A stretch of 64,000 nt of DNA from Candidatus Bathyarchaeota archaeon (GTDB lineage Archaea; Thermoproteota; Bathyarchaeia; Bathyarchaeales; Bathycorpusculaceae). Shown here in pieces: positions 17,556-26,005 of this stretch; position 1 is the stretch's first letter; every line of letters starts with the position of its first letter. The stretch lies in the NCBI GenBank assembly GCA_022865885.1, contig JALHSQ010000086.1, positions 21,315 to 85,314 on the forward strand, given 5' to 3'. A program made the position numbers and the translations under genes. The notes beneath the pieces are model-generated. The model saw only the letters and a list, made by a program, of their open reading frames with translations. It ran no database searches and was not told where the DNA came from.

Positions 17556-17992
17556 GAAATCACCCTCCTGTCCCTTTTTCTGAAATCCTAAACATAAGTC
17601 GTGACAGCTGTCGTGTTTTGAATAAGCTTAAGACCTGGATGTCGGAGACATCTCCCAAAAACTCTGATTTTTTCGGATACCCGACATCTCCTAAACTATT
17701 TCCATAGCAGCTACCGCCACATAGAGCTTATTGGTAGATTTTTCCAGCCTTTTTTTGCTGAGGTTTCCAACACAGGCAGCACTGGTTATCGCTGGGCAAA
17801 TGCCTTTGCTTAGGTGTTACTGCACATTTAATTGTTGAAGTCCTATGCTTCTCAAGAGAAGACAGTGGCGCGGAAGAGAAAATGAAATAGTCTTCTGATG
17901 AGGAGCATCGTTCTCACAATATGGATAATAAGCACTGAAATTAGCACGGTAAACACTTAAGTAACCATTTATCTGCTAGAAAATGATGAAAA
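17556..17992. other. Intergenic region with inverted repeat 17638-17688
   Basis: No coding signal over 437 bp. GATGTCGG at 17638-17645 pairs with CCGACATC at 17681-17688, and GACATCTCC occurs twice (17647-17655 and 17683-17691). T-rich DNA lies in between, compatible with a terminator of the AIM24 gene. The 12-bp near-palindrome GGAGACATCTCC resembles the repeat family at 56.9-62.7 kb. The 3' part (about 17930-17985) is AT-rich and probably holds the promoter of the next gene. Confidence 0.45.
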
Positions 17993-18931
17993 ATGAAGAT
18001 AGTCGTCGTAGACCACGTCTACCTAGAGCAGAAACACATCGAAAGGTTACGGTCGCTCGGTGACCTAGAGATCTTCAAAGAACCTCCAAAGACACCTGAC
18101 GAATTGAAGGAAAGGATCGAAGAAGCTGACATAGTCATAGTTGGATGGAGTAACTTGACCCAGAGCATTATCGATTCTGCTAGGAGGCTCAAGATGATCT
18201 CGATATGGGCAACAACCTGTCACTACGCTGATTTGGAGGCTGCAAAAAAAAGAGGCGTTGTCGTTACACATGTTCCAGGCTACGCCACTGAAGCTGTTGC
18301 AGAGTACACGTTTGCGTTGCTGCTGGCAGCAGTAAGAAAACTGACGTTGGCCGACAAGCATCTTAGGAGTTGGTGCTTCGACTGGAGGCCATTTGGAGGT
18401 AGAGAATTGGCTGGAAAGACTCTTGGTGTGATCGGTACGGGAGCGATAGGCTGTCGAGTTGCTGAGATAGGTCGGGTCTTTAGGATGAAGACATTAGGTT
18501 ATGACAAGTATCCTAATTTCAAAAGAGCAGAAGAGGTTGGGCTGAAATATGTAGATCTCTCGACACTGCTTAAAGAAAGCGATGTGGTAACGATTCATGT
18601 TACTCTCACACCCGAAACGAAGGGTTTGCTCGGAAAAAAGGAGATCGCTGCTATGAAAAATGGCGGCGTGATAATCAACACTTCGCAAGGCAAAGTCATA
18701 GACGAGAAGGCTCTGTTTGAAGCTTTGGAATCAGGTAAACTATCTTCCGCGGGATTGGACGTCTTTGAAGAGGAACCACCATCCAAAGACAACCCGTTGT
18801 TGAGGCTTGGCAATGTAGTGCTTTCTCCGCATATCGGGTTCAATACTGTTGAAGCGGAGGTGCGATGTACTGACATGTGTGTCGAAAACGTTGTGAGGTT
18901 CTTAGAGGGAAAGCAGCAAAATGTCTGCTAA
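17993..18931 (+). CDS. D-2-hydroxyacid dehydrogenase family protein (substrate arginine replaced)
   Basis: NAD(P)-dependent oxidoreductase, 312 residues. The NAD-binding GKTLGVIGTGAIGCRVAE near 140-157 has the GxGxxG motif. The catalytic glutamate lies in DVFEEEPP and the catalytic histidine in LSPHIGFNT. The usual NTARG/NTSRG motif, whose arginine binds the substrate carboxylate, reads NTSQG here. That is a missing key residue, so the substrate may differ or the enzyme may be weak. It lies 21 bp upstream of aconitase X, in a likely operon. Annotated homologues are often called phosphoglycerate or glyoxylate dehydrogenase; neither can be assigned. Confidence 0.88.
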   Translation: MKIVVVDHVYLEQKHIERLRSLGDLEIFKEPPKTPDELKERIEEADIVIVGWSNLTQSIIDSARRLKMISIWATTCHYADLEAAKKRGVVVTHVPGYATEAVAEYTFALLLAAVRKLTLADKHLRSWCFDWRPFGGRELAGKTLGVIGTGAIGCRVAEIGRVFRMKTLGYDKYPNFKRAEEVGLKYVDLSTLLKESDVVTIHVTLTPETKGLLGKKEIAAMKNGGVIINTSQGKVIDEKALFEALESGKLSSAGLDVFEEEPPSKDNPLLRLGNVVLSPHIGFNTVEAEVRCTDMCVENVVRFLEGKQQNVC

Positions 18932-18952
18932 GAACTTGTTTAGGAGTGTAAG

Positions 18953-20170
18953 GTGAACAATCGTATGTATTTGACTAGAGAAGAGGAGCAGATACTCGGT
19001 GGGAAATTCGGTGTGGGAATGCAGAAAGCGATGGAATTGCTTGTGGCAATAGGGGACGCGTACGACGCGGAGAATATGATTCCTGTGAGCCGGGCACATG
19101 CTGCTTCAAGCGGTCAAGAGGGAGACTTGTACTTCGTCGAGCTTCTGGCTGATGGAGGCGCCAAATGCAGAGTTCCCACAACCACCAATCCCGTCTATGA
19201 CCTAGCATATTTCCACAGCATGTTTGATATTCCAGAAGGCGAAGCTGAGGTAGCTCGGAGAGTGATGGAAGCCTACAAGCGAGTAGGCGCCATACTGAGC
19301 TGGAGTTGCGTGCCTTACCTGTCAGAGAACATCCCGCTGTATGGTGAAACCGTAGCTTTCTCCGAGTCGAGCGCCACCCCTTACGTTAACTCTGTAATCG
19401 GCGCTAGAACAAACCGTGAAGCGGCGCAGAGCGCGCTGGCCTCAGGAGTCATCGGCAAGACACCCAAATACGGGCTGAACATCAGAGAAAATCGGAAAGG
19501 AACATTTCTCATCGATGTGAAAGCATCATTAAAGGACGAGTTTGATTACACACTTCTAGGCTACCACGTTGGTAAGGTCGTAGGCTACGGTGTTCCCGTC
19601 TTAACAGGATTGCCCAAACGTCCTAGCACAGAAGAGCTGATAAACTTCTGTGCAATGTCAAACGTGTCTGGCGCAATATCCATGTTCCACATGCCCGGCT
19701 ACACGATTGAAGCTTTGACAGTGGAAGAGGCTTTCCGAGGCGACCATCCAAAGGACAAAGCCACAATCACAGATAAGGAACTCGGAGAAGACTATGAAGA
19801 GCTTCAAACAGCAACTGGAAGTATCGATTTTGTCATGCTCGGATGCCCCCATTATACGCTCAAGCAGTTAGGCGAGGTAGCAAGGCTCCTAGATGGAAGA
19901 AAAGTGCACAAAGGCATCTCGTTTTGGGCTTGCACGTCTGCCACAACAAAAGCTCTGGCCGACAAGACTGGCTATACAGGTATAATAGAAAAGGCTGGGG
20001 GACGTGTAGTTGTTGACACGTGTATAGATGAGCCTTGCTGGATTGCTTATAAGGAGAAAGTGGGAATGACTGATTCACCTAAGTGTGCTTATTATCGTCG
20101 ATTCAAAGACGTTGTGGTGTCAAGGCTTCAGGATTGTGTTGAAGCCGCGGTCAAGGGAAGATGGGGATGA
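18953..20170 (+). CDS. Aconitase X large subunit (probable phosphomevalonate dehydratase)
   Basis: 405 residues of the AcnX catalytic domain. In archaea the two-subunit form dehydrates mevalonate 5-phosphate to anhydromevalonate phosphate, a step of the archaeal isoprenoid route; other AcnX proteins act on cis-3-hydroxyproline. Candidate Fe-S ligands are the cysteines in WSCVPY, LGCPHYT, WACTSAT and DTCIDEPCW. The opening LTREEEQILGGKFG and GYGVPVLTGLPKRPS fit the family. Start GTG 18953 (or ATG 18965). The small subunit follows 4 bp later, so both are made together. Confidence 0.9.
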   Translation: MNNRMYLTREEEQILGGKFGVGMQKAMELLVAIGDAYDAENMIPVSRAHAASSGQEGDLYFVELLADGGAKCRVPTTTNPVYDLAYFHSMFDIPEGEAEVARRVMEAYKRVGAILSWSCVPYLSENIPLYGETVAFSESSATPYVNSVIGARTNREAAQSALASGVIGKTPKYGLNIRENRKGTFLIDVKASLKDEFDYTLLGYHVGKVVGYGVPVLTGLPKRPSTEELINFCAMSNVSGAISMFHMPGYTIEALTVEEAFRGDHPKDKATITDKELGEDYEELQTATGSIDFVMLGCPHYTLKQLGEVARLLDGRKVHKGISFWACTSATTKALADKTGYTGIIEKAGGRVVVDTCIDEPCWIAYKEKVGMTDSPKCAYYRRFKDVVVSRLQDCVEAAVKGRWG

Positions 20171-20174
20171 GAAG

Positions 20175-20591
20175 TTGGCAGTTTCGTTGAGGTGCCACAA
20201 GATTGTAGGGGGTTGCGGAGAAGGTGAGGCTTTGGTATCTCATGAGCCGATCTGCTTCTATCTGACCGATCCCAAGACGGGTCTGATAAGGGAGAAGACG
20301 CATGAACTGGCGGGAAGAAGCGTCGCCAACAGAGTGCTCGTGTTTCCTTCAGGAAAAGCCAGCTCGGTCGTTCAGATAGACGGCTTGTTCAAGTTAGCGT
20401 CAAACAACCTTGCTCCAAAGGCTATGATAGTGAGGAATGTGGAAACGGTGCTCGTAGTGAGTGCGTTCTTAGCGAGAGTTCCCTTGGTTGACAGATTGGA
20501 AAAAGACCCTTTTGCAGCTATTCACACTGGCGACACTGTTAAGGTGGACGCTGACAATGCTATAGTTACAGTGACAAGGCAGAAGATCTAA
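20175..20591 (+). CDS. Aconitase X small (swivel) subunit, DUF126
   Basis: Swivel-domain subunit that completes the active site of AcnX. The TTG at 20175 gives 138 residues starting MAVSLRCHKIVGGCGEGEAL, the usual family start and length; the open frame continues upstream inside the large subunit gene without homology. GRSVANRVLVFPSGKASS holds the serine-rich loop expected at the substrate site, and LAPKAMIVRN follows. It is spaced 4 bp from the large subunit stop and is convergent with the aminotransferase 25 bp away. Confidence 0.88.
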   Translation: MAVSLRCHKIVGGCGEGEALVSHEPICFYLTDPKTGLIREKTHELAGRSVANRVLVFPSGKASSVVQIDGLFKLASNNLAPKAMIVRNVETVLVVSAFLARVPLVDRLEKDPFAAIHTGDTVKVDADNAIVTVTRQKI

Positions 20592-20616
20592 TCATGTCGT
20601 GTTTGGTTTATGATTC

Positions 20617-21786
20617 CTATTCTAGAGCGTTTTTGATCCGCTCGATTCCCTCTTTGAGCCGCTCATAGGAAACAGAGTAGGATATTCTCAAATGTCCTTC
20701 TCCCGCTTTTCCGAAGCCTGAGCCTGGAGCTGTCGCCACTCTAGCCTCCTTCAATAAGTGTTGAGCGAGAGTTTCGTCAGACTTTTCGAATCTTGAGAAG
20801 TCCGGAAAAACGTAGAAGGCTCCCTTCGGTGTGGCACACGGTAGACCTTTGACCTTGTCAAGCTCACTGAGCATGTACCTTCTTCTTCTGTCGTATTCTG
20901 CTACCATCTCTTGAACACAGTCTTGCGGTCCATTTAACGCGGCGAAGGCTGCTTTTTGCGAGATCGCGTTCGGGCAAAGCGTTGCGTAATAGTGCATTTT
21001 ACGCAGGCTTGCGGATAGCTTCTTCTCAGCCACTATGTATCCGATTCTCCATCCGGTCATAGCGTATGCTTTTGAGAAACTATTCACTGTGATTGTTCTT
21101 TCTTTCATACTCGGCAGAGAACCAATGCTGATGTGTTCTATGCCATCGTAAACAATTTCCTCGTATACCTCGTCGGCAAAGACAATCAGATCATGTTGCT
21201 TGGCGACTTCGGCTATGGTTTCAAGATCTTGTCTTGAGAACACATGTCCTGTTGGATTCGAGGGGTTGCACATCCATATCATCTTTGTTCTCTTCGTTAT
21301 TTGATTCTCCAGAGCCTCAACATCTAATCCGAAGTCTCTTTTCTCACTGAGCAGAACAGGTATAGGCACAGCTTCTGCTAGGAGTGTGTCTTCGAAATAT
21401 GCTGGGTAGTAAGGATCTAGGATCAATGCTTCGTCACCTAGGTTCAAAAAACCGAAGGCAGCGATCAGCATTGCTTCTTGAGAGCCAGAAGTTACCGTGA
21501 CTTCAGTACGCGGGTCGGCATCTAGTCCATTCCTTCTTCCGACTTTCTCAGCTATGGCTTGGCGTAGCTCGAGTGTTCCATCCATTTCTGTGTAGTGAGT
21601 AAAACCTTTCTTGGCGGCTTCAACAGCAGCGTCTATTATGTGTTTTGGCGTAACGAAATCTGGTTCACCCTGCTCTAGATGGATAACATCTTCCATTCCT
21701 GCTGACAATTCAATCATTCTACGAATAGCTGAAGGCTTAACCAAGCTGACTCTTCTAGAACTCTCAGGAACCACTAGATGATTCAC
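20617..21786 (-). CDS. Class I/II pyridoxal-phosphate aminotransferase
   Basis: 389 residues, aspartate-aminotransferase fold. Family motifs: EQGEPDFVTP near 37-46, TSGSQEAML (phosphate loop) near 99, CNPSNPTGHV near 173, FADEVYEEIVYDG near 204-216 and the lysine in NSFSKAYAMTGWRIGY near 234-249. The substrate-carboxylate arginine lies near GEGHLRISYS. It likely moves amino groups between amino acids and 2-oxoglutarate in peptide catabolism, feeding the ferredoxin oxidoreductase at 26.7-29.2 kb. Exact specificity cannot be read. Confidence 0.93.
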   Translation of the reverse strand: MNHLVVPESSRRVSLVKPSAIRRMIELSAGMEDVIHLEQGEPDFVTPKHIIDAAVEAAKKGFTHYTEMDGTLELRQAIAEKVGRRNGLDADPRTEVTVTSGSQEAMLIAAFGFLNLGDEALILDPYYPAYFEDTLLAEAVPIPVLLSEKRDFGLDVEALENQITKRTKMIWMCNPSNPTGHVFSRQDLETIAEVAKQHDLIVFADEVYEEIVYDGIEHISIGSLPSMKERTITVNSFSKAYAMTGWRIGYIVAEKKLSASLRKMHYYATLCPNAISQKAAFAALNGPQDCVQEMVAEYDRRRRYMLSELDKVKGLPCATPKGAFYVFPDFSRFEKSDETLAQHLLKEARVATAPGSGFGKAGEGHLRISYSVSYERLKEGIERIKNALE

Positions 21787-21888
21787 TCCATGCCTTGGTA
21801 AAGGTAATCAAATGGCAAGTTGTATAAGAATCAGTCTGTGTGCCAAACTGCTCTTCTACAGTCTTTTTGCACTTTCAAAGAATGATAG

Positions 21889-22097
21889 TCAATGCATGCA
21901 TCTCAATTTCACCTTAGTGCGATTTCAGCCGACATCGAGTAACCCGCAGAAGGAACATTTCATTTCTACTGAGATGCGTCAATACGGACTACCCCTATCC
22001 CCCAGCACCCTCGAAAAACGCAGATTTAAGCGAGACACAATTTCAATTCTACATTAGTGCGATTCTTCCACTGATAACGGCAGAAGGGGCAGTTCAT
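21889..22097 (-). pseudogene. Decayed tandem zinc-ribbon remnants
   Basis: Two short minus-strand units resemble each other: 22097-22026 starts MNCPFCRYQWKNRTNVELK, and 21963-21889 starts MKCSFCGLLDVG, has a stop, then reads NRTKVKLRC. On the plus strand a 22-bp stretch is repeated with three differences (about 21902-21923 and 22043-22064). The CxxC followed by NRT-x-V-x-L-(K/R) and another C suggests duplicated zinc ribbons now broken by stops. The rest of 21787-22175 shows no gene. Confidence 0.35.
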
Positions 22098-22175
22098 GGC
22101 CATCGGGCTTCAAGCTCCTTGTTAATAAGGGGTTCGAGAAGAGATTCTGTTCGATTAAGGTCTATAGGTGTGAAA

Positions 22176-22559
22176 TCAAAAGTCAATGGATGTTTTTTTG
22201 TTAGGACCGTCAAATTCCACAGTACATTTTTGGAGAAACAACACACCGATGGCCCGCGGCCCATTCATAAATAGAGCAGGGACAGATATAGCATCACCAA
22301 GTTTGTGCTTGCCTATTTGTATGATTTTCGCATCTGGGACTGTTGCAGCTGCTACCTCTCTTCCATCCGCTACTCTAACATGCCCTGTCCCAGTATAGTG
22401 TGCGTAGTTGGCAAAGTCAGAGGGTAGTTTTAGTCCAAAACCTGTTCCAGAAGTAAATCCGGTATCAACTAACACGCTAAGTTCCTTCTGGGTTCCGTGA
22501 ACATCTACCACTATGTTTAGTTCACATTTACCATCGTAAGGCAATGTGCAAATAGGCAA
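22176..22559 (-). CDS. Clan AA aspartic protease-like (retropepsin-fold) protein
   Basis: 127 residues. The motif ELSVLVDTGFTSGTGFGL contains the D-T-G of retropepsin-like proteases, and a strand GTGHVRVADGREVAAATV follows. The C-terminal GVLFLQKCTVEFDG stands where the family usually reads 'iLGmdfL....v.iD'. Such single-domain proteins act as dimers. It is the last gene of a three-gene operon, 15 bp after the DUF5678-like gene. The substrate is unknown; whether it still cleaves protein is not certain. Confidence 0.75.
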   Translation of the reverse strand: MPICTLPYDGKCELNIVVDVHGTQKELSVLVDTGFTSGTGFGLKLPSDFANYAHYTGTGHVRVADGREVAAATVPDAKIIQIGKHKLGDAISVPALFMNGPRAIGVLFLQKCTVEFDGPNKKTSIDF

Positions 22560-22574
22560 GAAATGAACATCCTG

Positions 22575-22931
22575 CTAAATCTGTGCTATTGTACTATGAC
22601 CAAGTCTTTCGATATAGTAGTTTTCTTTAAGGTTTTTTCTCGCTATTTCTTCATTTAAGGATTCGAGAGTATCGCAAACAGCCAGAATCTTACCAGTAAA
22701 AGTCACTGCAATAAATCGCCCGTTATTTCTTATTCTGAATGGAGTTGGCAACCCTGAGACTATCTGCCTTCCTAGAATTGCCCTTAAATCGACAGCACTT
22801 AGTTCGTCAGTGTCCTCCAATAGCGATCTCCGAAAACCAAAGTCATATTTGTCTGATACTAGTTTCCTCTCACAAAATCCAAAACAAGAACAATGACCCC
22901 TTGTACCTAAGGTAATGCCCATTTCAGTCAT
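22575..22931 (-). CDS. DUF5678-like small protein, partner of retropepsin-like gene
   Basis: 118 residues. The C-terminal part (FIAVTFTGKILAVCDTLESL, then a helix and YYIERLGHSTIAQI) resembles the short DUF5678 domain ('yvAv..gkvvasg.dl.e....'). That domain commonly sits next to retropepsin-like genes. The N-terminus has four cysteines within GHCSCFGFCERK and earlier, a possible metal site. The ATG at 22931 overlaps the upstream TGA by 4 bp. Family assignment is from memory of the pattern. Confidence 0.62.
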   Translation of the reverse strand: MTEMGITLGTRGHCSCFGFCERKLVSDKYDFGFRRSLLEDTDELSAVDLRAILGRQIVSGLPTPFRIRNNGRFIAVTFTGKILAVCDTLESLNEEIARKNLKENYYIERLGHSTIAQI

Positions 22932-23227
22932 CTAAGCACCTTCTTCAATATTTCAACTACGGATTTTATCCTCTGCTCTGCGTCTACTCCGTCTCCTTCT
23001 ACATCTACACGATCTAAGATGAATTTTCCTTCGATTCTATCATGGGATACTGCTACTAGGTTTTTAGAGTCTGTGAAGCCAATACAAAAGTGTGCAATTA
23101 CCGAAGTGGGCATTTCCTTTTTCAGTTCTGCAATAAACTCCTTTGAGAATAGATCATCGACTCTGAAACCTGTCATACCGTAAGATAGAGGCTGTACGCC
23201 AATTCGTTTTTCATTCACTGAAACCAC
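22928..23227 (-). CDS. Hypothetical protein, first gene of the retropepsin operon
   Basis: 99 residues, unrecognised. Alternating strands and helices (VIAHFCIGFTDSKNLVAVSH, then GKFILDRVDVEGDG and a C-terminal helix) suggest a small alpha/beta fold. It overlaps the next gene by 4 bp and starts the three-gene operon that ends with the aspartic protease-like gene. The coupled arrangement suggests a joint function; nothing more can be said from sequence. Confidence 0.65.
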   Translation of the reverse strand: MVSVNEKRIGVQPLSYGMTGFRVDDLFSKEFIAELKKEMPTSVIAHFCIGFTDSKNLVAVSHDRIEGKFILDRVDVEGDGVDAEQRIKSVVEILKKVLR

Positions 23228-23299
23228 TACCGAATATTAGAGGAAGCATTCCTTCAATAATAGAATATAGCTTTGTTGGTTAAAGCCTTATTGTTTAAT

Positions 23300-23850
23300 C
23301 AACGCTATTCAAAATATAGGAACTCATGCAGAACCATCGTTTTTTGTCAAAGTTTTCGGTTGAAAGTTGTTTTGGGCGGACATTCTAGTGCGAAGAACAT
23401 CTCAGATGCCGAAATCGAATTTGAGCAACTTGAGCAATCCAGAACCTTGTTTCATCATCTAAGAGGGCAAAAACATACTTCATGTCACCTTTGATCTTGA
23501 CTTATAGTTCATCGACTCTCCATGTGTCACTCACGTTTGGTTGGAAGTTCTCGACATACCTTTCATCAGGATTGCCTATCATAGAATCAAGGTTGGATAC
23601 GACCACATGTATGTTTGACGGTAGTAATGGCGAAGTTTCAACCCAAACCCAAGAAACGACGAACACTCAAATTCGACCCAACACGCCACAATACTCGGTA
23701 AACACCTCTTAGGCACTCGAAGAAAATCACCAACTGCTTTCCCTTCTTAGGCGTGCGAGACAATGGTCGAGCGAAATAGCATTACGCATGCGTCTAAATT
23801 CCTCGCTTGCTCACGGCGTAAGATTGTTGGGATACCTCTACGAGTTTTGC
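23300..23850 (-). pseudogene. Transposase relic, IS6-like DDE family
   Basis: Reading the minus strand with frame changes gives WRVDEL, a stop, then VKIKGDMKYVFALLDDETRF (about 23520-23430), the catalytic core of archaeal IS6-like transposases including two of the three DDE acids. Upstream blocks such as EFECSSFLGLG and NFAITTVKHTCGRIQP (about 23680-23600) fit the N-terminal part. Several stops and shifts show it is dead. Terminal inverted repeats were not recognised. It abuts the 3' end of the metalloprotease gene, whose last codons could derive from the insertion. Confidence 0.6.
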
Positions 23851-23856
23851 TCCATG

Positions 23857-25470
23857 TCAACGTCTTCGCCGAACCAGAACTATAACACAAACAACTACGA
23901 GTGCGACCGATATCCAAAATGTGTAATCCAACCATTGCCACAGTTCAGAATTCACTAAATTCCTAGCCTCTTCAAACTTACCGATTGAGAGGTCATAGTT
24001 TCTGTTGTTATAGTGATCATTTGCCTCCTTCACAAGCGTTTCCAAGTTCTGGCTAATGTAAAGCGTGCTTGGTCCACTAACTGCAACTGTGTAGCTTTCC
24101 TCCCGCATATGGTTGGCATCGTTCCACTGATTGATCAAAATCGCAACATTACTAAGAATTTCCGACATATTTTCATCGTAAGCTGTACTCAAGTATTCGA
24201 CAAATTTCGAAAACCGCTGGGTCTCATTCAAGCTGTTTATTTCTATTTTGTTAGAGAGAGAATTCACTCTATCAAGTGGTGTATACCCCCAATGATGAAG
24301 GATATAATCACCTATGAAGGCTGACACACCGTAACAGGCACTTGTTATTGTGTAATTATCGTAGATAATGTCATTCCACTTCCACATCCAAGTGTAATTC
24401 ATCAAGTTTCGTTGCACACCATTCCAGTAGGCGTCTGCAAATCGAGATTCTTCAAGAGAATCAGCTGTTTCATTTAAGGACATTCTCCTAAGTGCTTCAT
24501 ATGAGAAGTCTTCAGCAATGGCTTCTGAATAAAAAGAGGGTAAATCCTCAAACAAAGGTGTAAAAGCGTGAGTCAGTTCATGAAGAACTACTGCAGTAAT
24601 AAAGCCATCAAGACCAATTCCGTACTGTTGAGTGGCAACGATTTCTATATTACGGCTATTGTAATAGCAAAGACCACTTTTCTTAGTTCCTAGGTCATTG
24701 TATCCGTAAGGAGCAAACGTGACGTTTACACTGTTAATACTTCCATTGAGAGTTGTCCTTAGCCAATTCCAGTTTTGCTCAATAAAGTCTAAGGTCCTAT
24801 TTATCCAAGACTTTCCAACCATGATTGGATAATAATGCAAGTCTACATGACTCGAAGTCTCCAAAGACATGTTAACCTTGGGCTGATCAAGAAAAGAATA
24901 GCTAAACGATGGCAGTAATTCTCCTCTCTTACGTTCAAAGCTCAACATCTCGTAAGTCCCAGTAAGGTTTGAGCCCTCAACCCAGAAAACCGAAGTCTTC
25001 TTAGGAAACCTGACTGTGATATTACTCAAACCAACTTCAAACTTCTCTTGGCCTGCGAAATAAAAGGTATCGTTATACTGCACTGCGGCGTCGGGCCAAG
25101 CAAACGTGAAGTTTAGAGAACTTGCACTAATGCTGTTTATCGTTAATGAATCACAAGAGCTTCTATTGACCTCTGTTATTGTGCCATTAATGCCTGAACT
25201 GATTTTGAGTTCCTGATAGCTCTTGGGCAATTGAAACTCGAGTGCAGAATCGTTGATGTCCCAAACTAAGACTGCCACATTTGCACTTCCAAACGAATTC
25301 AAAACAAACAACCAATCAACTCGTGCCTCATTTGTCTGAACCGAGGAAACAGTATAACGATCGATTAGGCCACCTTTTAAAGCCAGAAACTGGAACAAAA
25401 GAAAGAATAACAGTATAAATGGCTTAGTTCTCAAACCATTCTCCAAGCCAAGATTCGCACGATCTAACAT
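23857..25470 (-). CDS. Secreted membrane-anchored zinc metalloprotease (gluzincin-like)
   Basis: 537 residues. An N-terminal hydrophobic segment (about 18-34) serves as signal or anchor. The outer region carries the zinc motif VLHELTHAF (HExxH) near 297-305, with a downstream EAIAEDFSYEALRR near 318-331 that can supply the third ligand. A helical C-terminal region with NDHYNNRNYDLSIGKFEEAR precedes a membrane helix (about 513-531) and RRRR. Many NxS/T sites suggest glycosylation outside the cell. It may cut extracellular peptides for the ABC importers (inference). Confidence 0.82.
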   Translation of the reverse strand: MLDRANLGLENGLRTKPFILLFFLLFQFLALKGGLIDRYTVSSVQTNEARVDWLFVLNSFGSANVAVLVWDINDSALEFQLPKSYQELKISSGINGTITEVNRSSCDSLTINSISASSLNFTFAWPDAAVQYNDTFYFAGQEKFEVGLSNITVRFPKKTSVFWVEGSNLTGTYEMLSFERKRGELLPSFSYSFLDQPKVNMSLETSSHVDLHYYPIMVGKSWINRTLDFIEQNWNWLRTTLNGSINSVNVTFAPYGYNDLGTKKSGLCYYNSRNIEIVATQQYGIGLDGFITAVVLHELTHAFTPLFEDLPSFYSEAIAEDFSYEALRRMSLNETADSLEESRFADAYWNGVQRNLMNYTWMWKWNDIIYDNYTITSACYGVSAFIGDYILHHWGYTPLDRVNSLSNKIEINSLNETQRFSKFVEYLSTAYDENMSEILSNVAILINQWNDANHMREESYTVAVSGPSTLYISQNLETLVKEANDHYNNRNYDLSIGKFEEARNLVNSELWQWLDYTFWISVALVVVCVIVLVRRRR

Positions 25471-25650
25471 TTATAGCTACTCTTCGTGTACAATTCAAGT
25501 GTGAGACTCAAGCATCGTCGAACATCTCGAAGGTTTTAGGCCCTGAAGCGAAACTCGGCCTTGCTAACACGACTTTAAGAGTGGAGAAGACCTAAACAGA
25601 GCTTCTTTACTAGAATAAGTGCAAATTTGCCTTATTTTGGCGAAAGGGCT

Positions 25651-25808
25651 TGGTCGGGCGGGCAGGATTTGAACCTGCGACACTCCGGTTTCTGCATGTA
25701 CGCTTGGTAGCTGGGTGACACCCACCAAGGGTAGGCATCTACAGCGTCTCCGTTCACCAGTCTTCAACTGGCAGACTCGGAAGCTCTACCAAGCTGAGCT
25801 ACCGCCCG
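25651..25808 (-). tRNA. tRNA-Tyr (GTA), apparently with two introns
   Basis: The 5' end CGGGCGG (25808-25802) pairs perfectly with CCGCCCG (25661-25655), giving the C1-G72 pair typical of archaeal tRNA-Tyr; discriminator A and an encoded CCA follow. The D arm GCTC/GAGC and T arm GCAGG-TTCAAAT-CCTGC are intact. A standard anticodon arm TCCGG-CTGTAGA-CCGGA forms only if two introns are removed: about 25746-25777 (32 nt, between 30 and 31) and about 25690-25738 (49 nt, between 37 and 38). Splice sites may be off by one or two bases. Mature length is 74 plus CCA. Confidence 0.85.
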
Positions 25809-25835
25809 GCCAAAACTCCATAGACAAAGACTTCA

Positions 25836-25845
25836 GATTTATGTG
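25836..25845 (-). promoter_or_regulatory. TATA box of tRNA-Tyr
   Basis: CACATAAATC on the minus strand, 28-37 bases before the tRNA 5' end at 25808, the expected archaeal distance. Confidence 0.5.
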
Positions 25846-26005
25846 TTACGGATTCTCCCACTGTATCCTTCTGATCCTATTGGTTTCGTGTTTGGTAACA
25901 GAAAAATGTGGCAGTGAATACCTTGGCTACGTGCGCAGGGAAGCGGACTCGTTGTTTTCGACAATGAACTAAATCCTCTTTGCGCATACTAAGCTAGTGA
26001 CAAAT

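Noticed and set aside
17897..17938. C/D box small RNA (TGATGA ... CTGA)
   Set aside because: Only one C and one D box, 33 bases apart, with no D' or C' boxes; chance occurrence is likely.
21812..22057. 81-codon plus-strand open frame
   Set aside because: Composition is not protein-like, and the minus strand carries the zinc-ribbon remnants instead.
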